Assembly: GCA_963556695.1 (NCBI GenBank)
Contig: CAUWAG010000010.1
Coordinates: forward strand, 2,604,001 to 2,668,000
Length of the DNA: 64,000 nt
Direction: 5' to 3'
Source: Anthostomella pinea
Lineage: Eukaryota; Ascomycota; Sordariomycetes; Xylariales; Xylariaceae
Shown here: positions 53,136 to 64,000 of the stretch, piece by piece
Numbering within the stretch: the first letter of the stretch is position 1
Layout of the letters: each line of letters opens with the position of its first letter
Made by a program: the position numbers and the translations under genes
Notes under the pieces: model-generated
What the model was told of the DNA's origin: nothing
Database searches by the model: none
The model's input: only the letters and a program-made list of their open reading frames with translations

Positions 53136-56100
53136 ACGACGAGCGAGTGCAGCAGCACCTAGCCTTGCTTTAGCATGCACACAACGCGCTGAGCGCTCAA
53201 CGATCACGACATCACGTTACCACAGTTCTTATTCCTTCAGATACCCGCATAACTTCACTTCACCGCCGCGCCTGCCATGCATAGCGAGCACGCTCCCACT
53301 TGTACACAGAAGGGTTGTCCACTTGGACTGGATATAGACTTGGGAGGGAAAAGGGGATCAGGACGGTGTTTGCTCGGCGCACCACCCAAAGAGAGAAGCA
53401 TGGGACATATCATCCGTCATCATGACTTTCGGGCAGTTTTGGAGGTTCAGGGTGTTCTGCCACGTCTCAAGCTGGCCTTCCACCTGTTCAATGCAGGTCA
53501 CAATGCAGGTCGACCGCAGCTTTCACGACCTCGAAGGTCGTGCTGGGATACCTCTCTCGCAGCACCCGACTCCCTTTGTTTGGGGGAAAATGACTTCATT
53601 ACCATTCTCAACGCTCGTTGGCTTGGACATATAGGGACTTCATCTTCTGATGTACATATTTTACCACGCTCTTCGCATAGACTTCGGCACTGCGCCAATT
53701 GACACTTACACATGAAACATGCCTCCATCCCATCGTGCATTCACCCTGCCTCATATTCAGTGTTTCCTTGCCGCAACTCTAGATCGCGGGCCGTGCCACT
53801 GCGCCTCGGTGAGATCCTCTACCTTCCCTCTTTGTCAGGAGCATGTAAGCCTTTGGCGGACCTATCATATCATCGTGCATTTGTAAGCTGACCTTCTGAC
53901 ACGCCATGATCTTTGTGCTCTCACCGACGGTCCCCCATCTCCGCATAATGCTCCTAGCAGTCACTTGTGTTACTCTTTCCCCTCACCTCCGCTCCGTCAC
54001 CCGTGAGATCCTGCCGTGTGCTGTGTGCTGTGCCGCGTGGCGTGTGCCTTGCCAAGAAGCGCGCGCACCCCCCACCCACGATCGCGACCACCCAGACCGC
54101 GTGTAAGGGTGGTGGTCAAGTGCTGCGGCCCGCTCGCCGAGGTGCATTGCGTGGCCCGCTGGCGCAAGCACGCACACGGATCCATGCATCCGTCTACGCT
54201 TGCCTGTCGGTAATTCGATCCCGATCCCGGACTCGCCTACTATACCTTCCCCGGCGGTACACTACATTAATAATAATAATTAAAAACATAATGAGTGTGG
54301 GTGGTATGGGTGGGTTGTGAAATCTCGTTAGGGTGGCAGCTGTCGACGCCGGCACCAATACCCGAAACACATGTGGTTGTATCTTGTGGGGTTGTGTGTG
54401 TTTGGGGTCCGTGATGAAAGTTTTGAAACCGCGTGGTGGGCACGTGGGGTGGATGGGTTAGGATGGGATGGGATGGGATGGGATGGCCGGTCGCTATGGG
54501 GATGACTTGAGGTCGTTTTAACTTTTGTTGTGAGCTTGGGAGGTGAATGAGGACTTGGGATATTGCGATGGTGATGAGATTTAGGGAGTTCGGACTTGGC
54601 GATGATGACGGTGGGTGCAGACAGGACTGCATGGATGGATATCTCATTAGTGATGCTATGCTACTTTCAGTCGACGATGAGCATCCATTCCGTTACCCCG
54701 GGATCCGAATTGTTGGTTTGTCGCTGGCTGACCTTGCTGCCATTACCCGTGGTGTCGTGGTAGTCTATCCTCGGCCTGCTACGCCAGGTGGACAGCCGGC
54801 CGGCTGTAGACTGTCCAGGCTGCCGGATAATGGAATTAAGGTTTCTCGGGAATCCGGTCTCTGGGCATGATCGGAGAGGGCTGGGGGTGTTCGTCCGATC
54901 TCGTCTGAATCCTGACAGGCGGATCTTGTCTGGCAATGCCTGCAGGCGATCATCACCGGTAATATGCGAGCTGCGCCGCGCTCCACCACATCCTTCCCAC
55001 GAGATCCGCACGGACTAAGTATGGGGTACTGCTGACTCTGAGCGACGTCTTCCTTCCCAGCGGCTGCTTTGGGTTGGACCACTGCACCCCGTGGGCTTGG
55101 TCTCCATAGCCGGCAGGCTTGTTTTCTGGTCTGGGGGATTACGTACATAAAGGGAGCAATGGTGAAGATCTACATTTTAGAGTTCCCCCCTGACAGGCGG
55201 TCACGGCGTCTATCGAAAGGGCGCATAACGCACGCCCTCTCCCATGGGAGGTGGAATCGACACATCTGCTCCCCTTCGGACTGTCACCAGCTCTAGGATA
55301 TCACGGAGTCCGCAGCTGAGGGTCGAGAACATATCCCCAGCATTTGTGCTTCGACGATATCTGCATAAACCCTAAAGAGCGTGATTGGTATGGGAAATCG
55401 CTAAGAAGGGGGTTGGTTGGTTACAGTGTAATGTCTATGTTTGTGGCGACGTGCTTACTCATTTAGAACCGTGCCTGATGTTTTGGGGCTCCGAAGAGCG
55501 AACACGAAGCTTCCGACCTCCCATACACCGATGCGTCACCGTCTCAAGGACGGCCGTAGCGCGAGCTCCTTCCCTCGTGATGGTTCACCGGCAGCTTGAA
55601 CGGGGTTGGGGTTGATATATATCGTCAAGGACCAGGACATTCCTACAAGCCACCTGTTCCACCCCCACAGCAAGCACGAAGCCAGGAACCGAGACAGACG
55701 CCAGGCCACAAGCAACTTGCAAGTATCAGCACTCGGTACCTTCAGGACGGGGAGCCACAAGGGGCCCTGGGGCATGACGTATGACAAGTCAAGCTCCCTC
55801 ACCAGTGTCCGAATGAGAGCGTAGTAGGTTCACGTCTCCTAGTTTACGCACGCAAGCAATCTTGTTCAAGGTATCACCCAACGGAAACGTCCTTTTCTCA
55901 TACCATCAATTTTCAGTGCATGCCTGAAGTGTTTTCCCTAGCAGCCATGTACCTGTCTATGGCTGCCAACATGCGGTAGTCTCCCCATCATCCTTCGCTC
56001 AAGACACTGATCTGTCCTATAGCACAAGAACCGTCTATGGTGCATGATGCATTCCTTGTTGCCGGTGCGAACGTGGTTGTGCCGGTAGCCCAATTCTTCC

Positions 56101-56170
56101 CTTGGGTACTGTTAGTCTGGTGGATCGAATATCGTATCATGTATGTGGCTTACTTTTGTCCCTAGGCAAT
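53136..56170. other. Intergenic (3 kb), no supported gene
   Basis: A short GGGAT tandem lies at 54461-54486 and taataataataatt at 54270-54281. Only short frames. The 56102-56170 end adjoins the stop of the BTB pseudogene. Confidence 0.5.
54461..54486 (+). repeat. GGGAT pentanucleotide repeat (5 units)
   Basis: ggatgggatgggatggg.. run in non-coding DNA. Confidence 0.85.
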
Positions 56171-57026
56171 CTAAGCATTGACTGTGCTCAGAACCTCGAC
56201 AGCGAACTCGGGCTGGTCCCGATACAAGTCCTTCAAGTGGACGTAGCCGGACTCAAGATAGTTGAAGCAACCGATGTATCCTGCTAAAAGAGCGCGCATC
56301 TCATCTCCGGAATTGGTTGCGGGCATGATGAACCGTACGACGTCAGCTGCATCCTTCAGGCGGTAGTTTCACGGGAGAACCCGGAGCGTCTGGTACATTC
56401 TGATCAGGCTGAAGTGTCGCAGGTCTTGGATGTCGTAACGGAGTCCTAAAACGTAGGTCTTTGCTTGGCAGAGCAGGGTCGAGAGGTAGTTGAGTGCACC
56501 GGTATAGGGGACTGCGGATTCCGTCATGGGTGGGATTTTCTTGTCCCAGGACGACAAGAAGTTGGCGATATATTGTCGATTCTTTTCGCTGCCCTTTGGA
56601 CTGCACGGGCCATACAGTTTATCGATGACATTCGACATGATGAACGCGCCTTCGTGGGCGAGCGCAGGAACCGCCACAAATCAAGTACTCGATGGGCTCG
56701 GGCTTGACTTGGTCGTATCTTCCTGTATACATGAACTGGCAGAGACGCTGAAAGGTCTCGAACTCCGTATCAACCATGGTGACCGTTTTGTTCCAGACGG
56801 CAAGGTTACCCGAAGTTTCGTTGCCACCGCTGTTGGCGAGGGATTGGAAATGAGGCCCAAGGTAAGCGAAGTCGACAGGATGAAGGAAGAACTTCTTTGC
56901 CTCATGTCCGACGATGAAGGTGAAAGTCTCCGAGGCGAAGGGGCTGTCATGCAGTAGCGACAAGTCAGTGAGATATCGAGTCAGTCTGTCGACGGGATCC
57001 TCTTCCCTGGCTGAGAATTGCGCCAT
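56171..57026 (-). pseudogene. BTB/POZ-domain protein, two lesions
   Basis: Minus-strand start at 57026 (MAQFSAREEDPVDRL), then a BTB core: SETFTFIVGHEAKKFFLHPV, LGPHFQSLA, TVTMVDTEFETFQRLCQFMY and TGRY. These proteins are protein-interaction adaptors, often for Cullin-3. After PEPIEYL the frame shifts by one base (about 56670-56683), and the downstream frame carries VPALAHEGAFIMSNVIDKLYG and AKTYVLGLRYDIQDLRHFS. A TGA at 56369-56371 (after LRVLP, where CGA is one step away) then precedes a further in-frame stretch, NYRLKDAADVVRFIMPATNS, ending naturally at 56171-56173. So one indel and one C-to-T type nonsense break an otherwise well preserved gene of about 280 codons. A sequencing error could explain the indel but not both. 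Confidence 0.82.
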
Positions 57027-57734
57027 GGTGTATGCTCGCTGATGCCTTGAGATCGTGAGGGGAAGGTGCCGAAGATGATTATATACCTAACGCAGAGAGG
57101 GGAACGGAGCAACCAGCGAGATAGTGATGGCTACTTGTTTCCGAGCAACAGTTGTGGAAGAAATTTTAAGTTAAAAGGTGCCAGCTAGTTGCCACCTACA
57201 CTGCCGCCCCTAATTTGTTTGCTGTCGATTTGAGTTCTTGGCGGTCACCTCAGGCAACCATCCAGTAGCTACCTCCTGACGCATCACCGATCTCAGCGCA
57301 AATCAACGTCCCGAAACGCAATTTTCCCCATGCCATTGAACAATCAAACCCTCGCAGGGCAAGAGACAACTGGCCGTTACTCCGCTCAAAAGTTTTACCT
57401 TCAGGGGCAATCAGAGTACGATGTACAAATAGCTACCTATTCTGACCTACCTAGTACCCCCGGATTACCATTGCAGTGACAACGCAGGCACCACTGTAAC
57501 CTGAGACACAAGCAAACGCAATCGGTGCCTCCAGTCAAGAGAATCCTACTCTGCCCCGCAACAATTCCGGCCTACAAGGACTGCTTCTCACCCCAGCAGC
57601 TGGAAGGCCCTCGATCTTGCCCTCCATCCACCCCTATTAACCCCCTGCATCATCAATCGACCATGCCATTCCGCCGTCGAGATGCTCCAGCATCTACACT
57701 GGATTGAGAGACTATCGAGAGCCTGCTCGGACAA
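57027..57734. promoter_or_regulatory. Divergent promoter region, with an in-frame upstream frame at 57663-57707
   Basis: Lies between the divergent BTB pseudogene and the dioxygenase-like gene. The peptide MPFRRRDAPASTLD (57663-57704) ends at a TGA and sits in the same frame as the next gene's start at 57735. It could be a short upstream ORF, or a former N-terminus cut off by a nonsense change. Confidence 0.5.
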
Positions 57735-59896
57735 ATGAATCGGTCGACGCGCTCTGCTGACCGCGTCAAGACCTTACAGCAGCTGACCAGCGAGGAACAT
57801 GAACGGAAGAAAATCATCGCCCTTGGAACGTTCTGCAAGCAAATTCAAGGTGACCCCTTCGGCATATACTTCTCGGTGAGTAAAATTTCTATCCCTTTTC
57901 TACTCACACGTATTGGGGCTTCTGTTCTCGGAAGACTGATGTCTGTGCACGCCGGAGCATCATTCGTACACCACGATGATTACAAGGTCGTTGGGAGATA
58001 AATAGGGGCTAACCGGGTGTATCGCAGTGGGCGGGAAACGTTGCCCACCCAGAAGACCAGAGGATGTTCGACATAATCGAACCGCTCTGCAGAGAGCTGG
58101 CATCGGCAGTGATAAACGACAACGACGAGGTGCGGCTAATACGAAAGCTCCTGGAAGCGATACCTGTCACTCCCCTTGGCAACGTGCCTGCTATCATGGG
58201 GTGCGCGAAAACGCACTGTGCAATCCGGGACACCCCGCGAGAATCGGTCCTCACATTCCATTTGGCAGGGAAGAGCGTGAGACTCATGCAATGCCTCAAT
58301 ATTGATGCAGCCGACGAAGAATCATACAACAAAACCCTTCGAGCGAAGAAGTCCATTGACGCGACGGTGGGTCAACTTGCTGATCCGCCCATGTCGATGG
58401 AGGTTACCCAGTATGTCATGGCTTCATTACTCACACAACGGCAGACCTCATCAGCAGGATCCGACGAACGAGGCGTCCCTGGAGGTGAGGACACCCCTCG
58501 CCGTGGTAGCAGCGCGAACGCGCAGCGCCCCCTTTACTACGCGCTACGGTCGTCAGCGCAAGAGCATTACTGGCTTCACATGAAACCAGAGGAGCGAAAG
58601 GACACACGTCAAGCGGCAACGGAGACCCTAGTTGACGGCCCTTCAGGAGATTCGCGGATAAGATCCAATCTGGATCTCGTAAAGATCAACTGGCAAAGAA
58701 CCTGGAATAGCAAAAAGTGGCATCCAGACTTCTTCCGACGCTACATCCTCGACCAAGAATCCGCGAAGAATGCATGGGAGTATGTCCAGGAGGACATATT
58801 CGTAGTAACGGACAAGAATCGCCGCGTGATCTTCGCAAACATCGAAAAGCTCTCCCAGCTCCTCTTCGGCGACCACGCCACGGACGTGTTGCAGCGCTGC
58901 CTCGACATGTGGTCCTTCTTCACGCCCCTTCCCGCGCCGGAGTCCAGCCGGCACGTCATCGACGGACACATCCGAAAGCTGGACCCGGAGCTGGACCCTT
59001 CCGAGGCCACCGTCGACGACCTGCCCAATGCCAAGATGGCCGTTGCCCACTACGGGTGCTGGGCGAAGACGGGCGGTCCTACGGGCCTGAGACCCGTCCG
59101 CACGCAGGACACGCGGTTCTCGCGAAACCCGCACCAGGACTACTCCAACCTGCTGTTCCCGACCTTTGCTCGGGCGGCGCTTGGGAAGGCGTCGGCGATG
59201 ATCCGGTTTATGATCAAGCCCCTGGACCCGGCCCACTACAGTGAATGCGCTGAGATCTTCGCCAATATCGCGGACGGCATCAAGGTGCCTGTCGATCCCG
59301 ACGATGAGGATATCTTTAGTCTGTATGCTCTGGGCGTGAATGGCTATACGCAGCGGCACCGGGACGGGAACGACATCAAGGGTGGGTTGGCGGGCTTGTG
59401 CACCCTGGGGAGCTACACAGGTATGTGTGCCTGTTTGTTTGAAGATAGACATTGGAGAAGGTTGTATGTATGGCTGACAATAGTCCCCTTCCCAGGTGGC
59501 CATCTCTGCATACCCCAGCTCGGACTCAAGGTGCCCTACCAGCCCGGCACATGCGCCATCATCCGCGGCACGGCGCTGGAACACCTGGTGCAGGACTACT
59601 CGGGCCAGCGGTTCTTCATCATCGGCACGAATCACGAGAGCATGAAGCAGAACGCCTGGAGGCGCGTGGGGAAGCTGGAGACGATGCAGCCCTCGAGACC
59701 TGGTGCTCATGAGCCGGGTGCGGTGGAATCGGAAGAAGGAAAAGGAGAAGCGGAAGGGGAGGGAGAGGATGAAGAGGAGATCATGACGACGACTTGTGTA
59801 CACCCCGGCGATGATCAGGATGATCACAGACAGTACTCCAATGAGGAGCTTCATGGCCCGGCTGTGTTGAGGGAGCCCTATGTGCGAGGGCTGTAG
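57735..59896 (+). CDS. 2-oxoglutarate/Fe(II) dioxygenase-like protein, conserved fungal, function unknown
   Basis: Three exons (57735-57875, 58028-59420, 59496-59896) give 644 residues. The 75-bp second intron is a multiple of three and open, so it could also be retained. The catalytic signature is visible: H-x-D in QRHRDGND (His491, Asp493), distal His541 in ALEHLV, and Arg550 in GQRFFIIGTNH. The spacing of about 48 residues and the Arg nine residues on fit the 2OG double-stranded beta-helix. An upstream ARAALGKASAMIRFMIKPLD region precedes the core. The N-terminal 350 residues are helical with no domain I know. The C-terminus is Glu/Gly-rich low complexity. TET/JBP-like or prolyl-hydroxylase-like assignments are possible; substrate unknown. 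An upstream in-frame TGA (57705-57707) limits the start to 57735. Confidence 0.8.
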
Positions 59897-61237
59897 ACGC
59901 TCGAGGATAGGGGCACGAACATGTGTGTGTACAACGTTGGTCACACCTAGGTGCTGATGGGTCAGGGGGCTGATGATCGCCGTGTGGAGTCTGCTTGGAC
60001 AACAGATCGTTTCGTGCTACGGGGTACCTAAGGCGGTACAGAGAGAAGGGAAACGTTCAACTTCCGATCGACCAGAGGCACATGTTTCATGATTCACATG
60101 TTCCGCATGGCGGTCTTGTCAGAAATCGCACAATGCACCACCCCGAAGTCTGGGGTGTCGTACTGCAATTATCACTAGGCGTTGCAGATCCGATGCTCCA
60201 AAATATTATCGGAGCCGTGGGGGTCACTGTACGACAGTTGGGGTGCGTTTGCCGGATGCCACTCGCCGGGTGATATATGCAGCTTTCCACCGCTTCCCGT
60301 TCACCCCGCCTCTCGAGTCTCAGGTCCCGGCTCCGAGGTTAATGTTGTGCGATATCTCCAGTCACACTGGTCCTTATACCGCGGCGGACAAGAAAAGTGG
60401 ACCGAATACAGAAATAGGGGGGGGGGGGGGGGGGGGGGGGAGGTGCAGTCCCGTCGTACCTGGCTTGGGTTGTTTATCCCCGCGTTCTTGAAGTCGGGTG
60501 GCCTTTAGTTTTGGAAATCACTTGCTCACATGAAGACAGTCGATCGAGAGGGGAATGCAACGAACGGCGGGCGTACACCATGGGCGTGTAGAGTGTACGT
60601 CGCTTCTGTGTCACGATATCATGACAGAGCAGGATTTCCTCGCTACGGTGAGAAGCTGGGGGAGATGGGTCCAAGCCGCGGCGCGGGCGTGCCACCGGAT
60701 GAGTGGAGGGTGCCCGCTCAGCCAGATGTGTGACAGTCCATTCAGCTGGTTCCACCTGGTGGACAGCACTGGTCACTTGTAGATTAGACAGGAGACAAGT
60801 ATTATGGTGCCGCGCTCCGCGCTGGTTTCCTTTTCTTCCTCATCTTAGCATATTCAAAATACCACAGAATTTTCAGCACGTCGCCTCAGCCACCCTGACA
60901 AAGGTGAGATCGAACGACTTGGGAAGGCAGTTGGATGAGATGAACTCACTGAAGCCAGTCGTCGTCAGCCTACCTGGGCGTGCAGCGCAAGCTTGTCGTT
61001 GGATCCTTGTTTAACTGAGCTAACAGAGGTACATGGTTAGGCAGTGTGTGGTTTGGTACCGGGAATAGGTCATGGTTCTTGGTTTGGTATGGACGATTCG
61101 CTTCGCGCTGGTATCTAGGGAATGTTCCGGAATTATGCTGCTCCTCGAAAGTTCGACAATCCAACGCCACCCATGAGCCAACGTCGCTGGAAGCTATGCA
61201 ATGGGGAGGATGACTCTGTTCTCACGTCCTCTTCCCC
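59897..61237. other. Intergenic with a 24-G homopolymer
   Basis: No gene. Contains the G tract at 60417-60440. The right half is 3' of the minus-strand glycosyltransferase gene. Confidence 0.5.
60417..60440 (+). repeat. Poly-G tract, 24 bases
   Basis: Uninterrupted G run, then aggtg. It can form G-quadruplexes and is prone to length error. Confidence 0.85.
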
Positions 61238-62622
61238 TCAATCGACATCGGGAAACTGATCCACCAAGTCCGTGCCGCCCTTGAGCAGCGCCTGTATGTT
61301 CATCTTAACCGAGTATCGCACATTCTCCGTCTTCTTCTCCTGAAACCCTTCCCCATGATCCGAGATATCGCTGTTGTGCGACTTTGGTTGGGCCGGCAGA
61401 TGAATCCCAAAGAGCGGCGGCTGCACTGTCAGGCAATGGTGGTGTCCCCGGCTCGGCTCTCCGCCGTTCTCGCAGAACCACCGCAGCAGGATATCGTACG
61501 CCGCGTTCATGTCCTTGAGACCCAGCTCGTACAAGACATTGCGCGCCGACTTTTGGGTCACTGCATACCCTCCCGAGCAGATGCCGTCCTGGGCGTGGTG
61601 CACGACGCGCGTGTGGTTCGGGTACTGCTCCTTGATGTCGTTGGGGTCTGAGAGAGTCCACAGATGCTGCGTCTGGGGCACTGTTTCTTCTGTGTAGACC
61701 ACGCGGCCCTTGGGAATAGCCTTGCTCTCGGTGAAGGGGAAGTGCATCCCGCAGTGCCCAAGCCAGAACAGATCCCAATTATCCCCGTACGGCGATTTTT
61801 GGGGTGCTATCGTTGCCGGCAAGTCGTTCAGATGGATATCTGGCACTGCTACCGGAGAGTTGTCCGATGGTCTCGGAAACGTCTTGTCGGCGTATGACTT
61901 GGGTGTGGATGCGAGGGGCTGCGTCAGGGCCCGAGACGACAACGCGAAGTCGCGCAGTTGATCTCTTATCCGCACATCCCAGTCTACGTCGTCTTCCAAT
62001 ATCAAGACCGAGCCCAGGTTCCTGCGGACAGTCCTGTTTCCCACCATCAATGACTCCACACAAAAATGCTCGGGACAGATCCAAGCTGCGAGAAGTTTAC
62101 TGACTCTTGTATCGCGTTCATATGTGCACGCCAACATCCGAGTGGTGCATCCGGTAGGCGGCCCTGCTTTGGGCCGCTGGGGATGACTGTGTCTGGGATT
62201 AGGGAGCCATCCACACCGTCGATGAACTCGAATTCGATGTTGCTGAGCGCGGCGGCCAAGATTATGCTGTCGCGTCGGTCTGTGCGAGACGGCAAGCTGA
62301 CGACGAATATCTTCTCGAACTATGAGAAACCAAGTTCGTCAGTTAGTTGCCGTCCTCCAGGAAGTATCTAGCTAGGAAGGTAATAGCCTACGCCCAATGT
62401 GCTGTTGTAGATGTCTCGCGTAAGATCGGGGTCTGGAGAGACTGCGCTGTCCGTCGCGCCCAAGGATGTCGACGGTGCTTTGTACGAGTGAGCGGCGGAC
62501 GGCTCATGCAGATAGGCGGTTGCTGGAAACCAAGCCTGTCTCTTTGCCCAAAAGCTTATAAGAAGGATGCTCAATATGACGCCGGCGATGAGCGCCGTCA
62601 GGCTGGAGGGTCGCCGCATCAT
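61238..62622 (-). CDS. Glycosyltransferase family 25 protein (type II membrane)
   Basis: Predicted Golgi glycosyltransferase of the GT25 (LPS/procollagen galactosyltransferase-like) family. Three exons (62622-62392, 62319-62105, 62033-61238) give 413 residues. The second intron uses a GTCAGT donor. An N-terminal anchor (SLTALIAGVILSILLISFWA) is followed by a stem, then FEKIFVVSLPSRTDRRDS, the family's opening strand and RxDRR motif. GCWRAHMNAIQE and LILEDDVDW follow, with the EDD metal/nucleotide-sugar motif at about 162-164. Later come NWDLFWLGHCGMHF, CSGGYAVTQKSARNVLYELG and PPLFGIHLP, all typical of fungal GT25 proteins. An ATG further upstream in frame exists, but the membrane anchor supports 62622. 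It looks intact. Confidence 0.88.
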
Positions 62623-63434
62623 GGCATGAATGGCGAGAACAGTAAAAGAGAAAGAGAAGAGAACAGACTCATAGAAGAGGTCGGGACTCGGGCTAAAAGG
62701 CGTGTAAAGTATTCTTGGGATTTGGGAATCGGGCATCGGGCATCGGCGCCAAGCGTCATGCAGCTGGCATCATGGGTAGGGGTGTCTGCAGGCTCGGCGT
62801 TTAATGTCGATAACAGCCGGTGACTCGTTGGTCCACCGTCCTGCGTTGCACTGCATACCATGTTGGTGTTTCATTGGCGGCGTTGTTGTATGCGATCCGA
62901 ACTGTCGGGACCGGTGGCGCGTATTGAGGTACCCCAGTTTCCACCGAGGCACACCGCGTCCATATTCTCCCATTCAACAACGGCGGTCTCTAGGTACCTA
63001 TCTGCGATATGATGGGGATTATGAGACGAAACGTGAGCACCGGGAATGATCAAACAAACAGGAAAACGGTGAGATGTTAGCGAGTTTTGTAGTATTCTCG
63101 GGCCGTAATGCAACACCACAGCTTGAGCGTGCCCTTGTTGACCGATCTGCAGGAGCCTGCTTTAAGCGCCAGTCAGCCACCACCAAACCAATGGCCAATT
63201 TCGGATACGGATCCCGCGAGGCAGGTCGTCCATTGGAAAACTGCTGTTGGTTACCAACAACATTTGACGCTGTCCACAACGGTGACCGGGGACTTCGTCT
63301 CAGGTTTGCCAGTGCCAACACAATTCACAACCAGCTGAAGATCATGGTTCAATTATAATCTATACGGTCGTCGGCCTGTTCGATTTCTTTGGTTTCCCAA
63401 AACCGCATCAAGTGTTCACCATGCCAAGTTGACC
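62623..63434. promoter_or_regulatory. Divergent promoter region of the GT25 and Kre9-like genes
   Basis: 812 bp between divergent starts. No gene. A short direct repeat cgggcatcgggcatcgg lies at 62731-62747. Confidence 0.45.
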
Positions 63435-64000
63435 ATGATGTCTACAATGTGGCTCGCTGCCGCGACGCTCTTGTCGATGGTATCAGCACAGCAAGACTCC
63501 TTGAAAGTGGGCAAGTTCTTCAACCCGCCAAATGCCGACGCAGAGCCCACCACCGACTTCTCGAGCAACCCAGTCTGGACCATTGGCGATACTCAGTCGA
63601 TCAAATACACGACCGTTTATCAGAACTACACTATCGCCCTATGGCAACAGAACATCGGACAAGGATCTGCGACCCTGGGTCCGGTCATCTTTCGTAAGTC
63701 GACAGCTTCCTTACCATCGTCTGTATAACCGGTGACTGACAAGGGCGTCTCGAACCAGAAACGATCAATGGCGCCGTAACGCAGTTCGACTGGTCCGTAC
63801 AGCTGTTCCAATTCGACCTGGCCCCCTCCAATGTATTCTACCTCCTGCTGAGCACAACCAGCGGTCCCGAGGGCGCGCTGGCCGTCAGCTCGCACTATTT
63901 CAACATCACTCAGGAGAGCCCTGTGTCCAGCAGCATGAGTGCCACGGCCACGACCTCGTCGGTGGTGGGGGCTTCAACATCCCCGACTGTGTCGCCTACG
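63435..64000 (+). CDS. Kre9/KNH-like GPI-anchored wall protein, N-terminal part (runs off the window)
   Basis: Exon 1 (63435-63693) and exon 2 (63759 to past 64000), joined over a GTAAGT..CCAG intron in frame. Signal peptide MMSTMWLAAATLLSMVSA, then FFNPPNADAEPTTDFSSNPV and WTIGDTQSIKYTT, the opening of the Ser/Thr-rich GPI-anchored Kre9/KNH domain. A beta-rich body (TQFDWSVQLFQFDLAPSNVF..SSHYFNIT) continues into a Ser/Thr-rich stretch. Such proteins act in beta-glucan assembly or as abundant wall components. The C-terminus and GPI signal lie beyond base 64000. The start at 63435 was chosen because it is the first ATG giving a clean signal peptide. Confidence 0.85.

Noticed and set aside
58643..59944. 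433-codon minus-strand open frame
   Set aside because: It lies antisense to the dioxygenase-like gene, whose splice sites and catalytic motifs support the plus strand. The antisense peptide is Arg/Val-rich shadow sequence.
1..64000. CRISPR arrays, bacterial operons or prophage
   Set aside because: Introns, RIP-like decay and fungal gene families show a eukaryotic nuclear genome. No regularly spaced short repeats were seen.

Overview
The window is nuclear DNA of a filamentous ascomycete (Pezizomycotina). Genes carry one to five short introns (about 50-130 bp) with GT..AG borders. Secreted proteins, an AA9 lytic polysaccharide monooxygenase, cytochromes P450 and a fungal-type rhodopsin-domain membrane protein are present, and AT-rich blocks look like transposons decayed by repeat-induced point mutation (RIP). 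No prokaryotic features, CRISPR array or intact tRNA gene was seen.

Layout. 0-0.44 kb: 3' part of a small membrane-protein gene (minus). 0.76-5.65 kb: AT-rich, RIP-like block with at least five short, GC-normal LTR-type insertions. 5.9-6.3 kb: small secreted cysteine-rich protein gene with a frame break near its end. 7.0-18.1 kb: transposon nest. Pogo-type element 1 (7003-9898) has three insertions. Pogo-type element 2 (14027-18091) contains a complete Fot1/Tan-like element 3 (14883-16742) in or beside its transposase intron. 19.8-29.7 kb is the gene-dense core: P450 (+), farnesyl diphosphate synthase (-), APC8/Cdc23 (+) and an AA9 LPMO (+). 31.07-32.03 kb: a secreted-protein gene cut by a tRNA-derived SINE. 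32.25-41.7 kb: a P450 pseudogene split by about 7.4 kb of inserted DNA that includes a degenerate Copia element (33986-40496). 42.3-47.2 kb: rhodopsin-domain protein, small CX3C secreted protein and a GPI-anchored Ser/Thr/Pro-rich wall protein (-). 47.2-52.6 kb: no gene seen. 52.6-64 kb: secreted beta-rich protein, BTB/POZ pseudogene (-), 2OG-Fe(II) dioxygenase-like gene (+), GT25 glycosyltransferase (-) and the start of a Kre9/KNH-like GPI protein (+).

How it fits together. Housekeeping genes (FPP synthase for isoprenoids, APC8 for the cell cycle) sit in a compact island. Around it are accessory genes typical of a plant- or debris-associated fungus: LPMO, small secreted proteins, P450s, surface proteins. 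Several of these are pseudogenes or have been hit by transposons. Target-site duplications give a readable order of nested insertions, and many nonsense changes fit C-to-T (RIP or deamination) steps. The clearest less-described items are a SINE that shares its 3' tail with a second insertion (a possible SINE/LINE pair), two short solo-LTR families, and a long open N-terminal extension upstream of FPP synthase. All exon borders were read by eye from splice consensus and frame; none has transcript support here.
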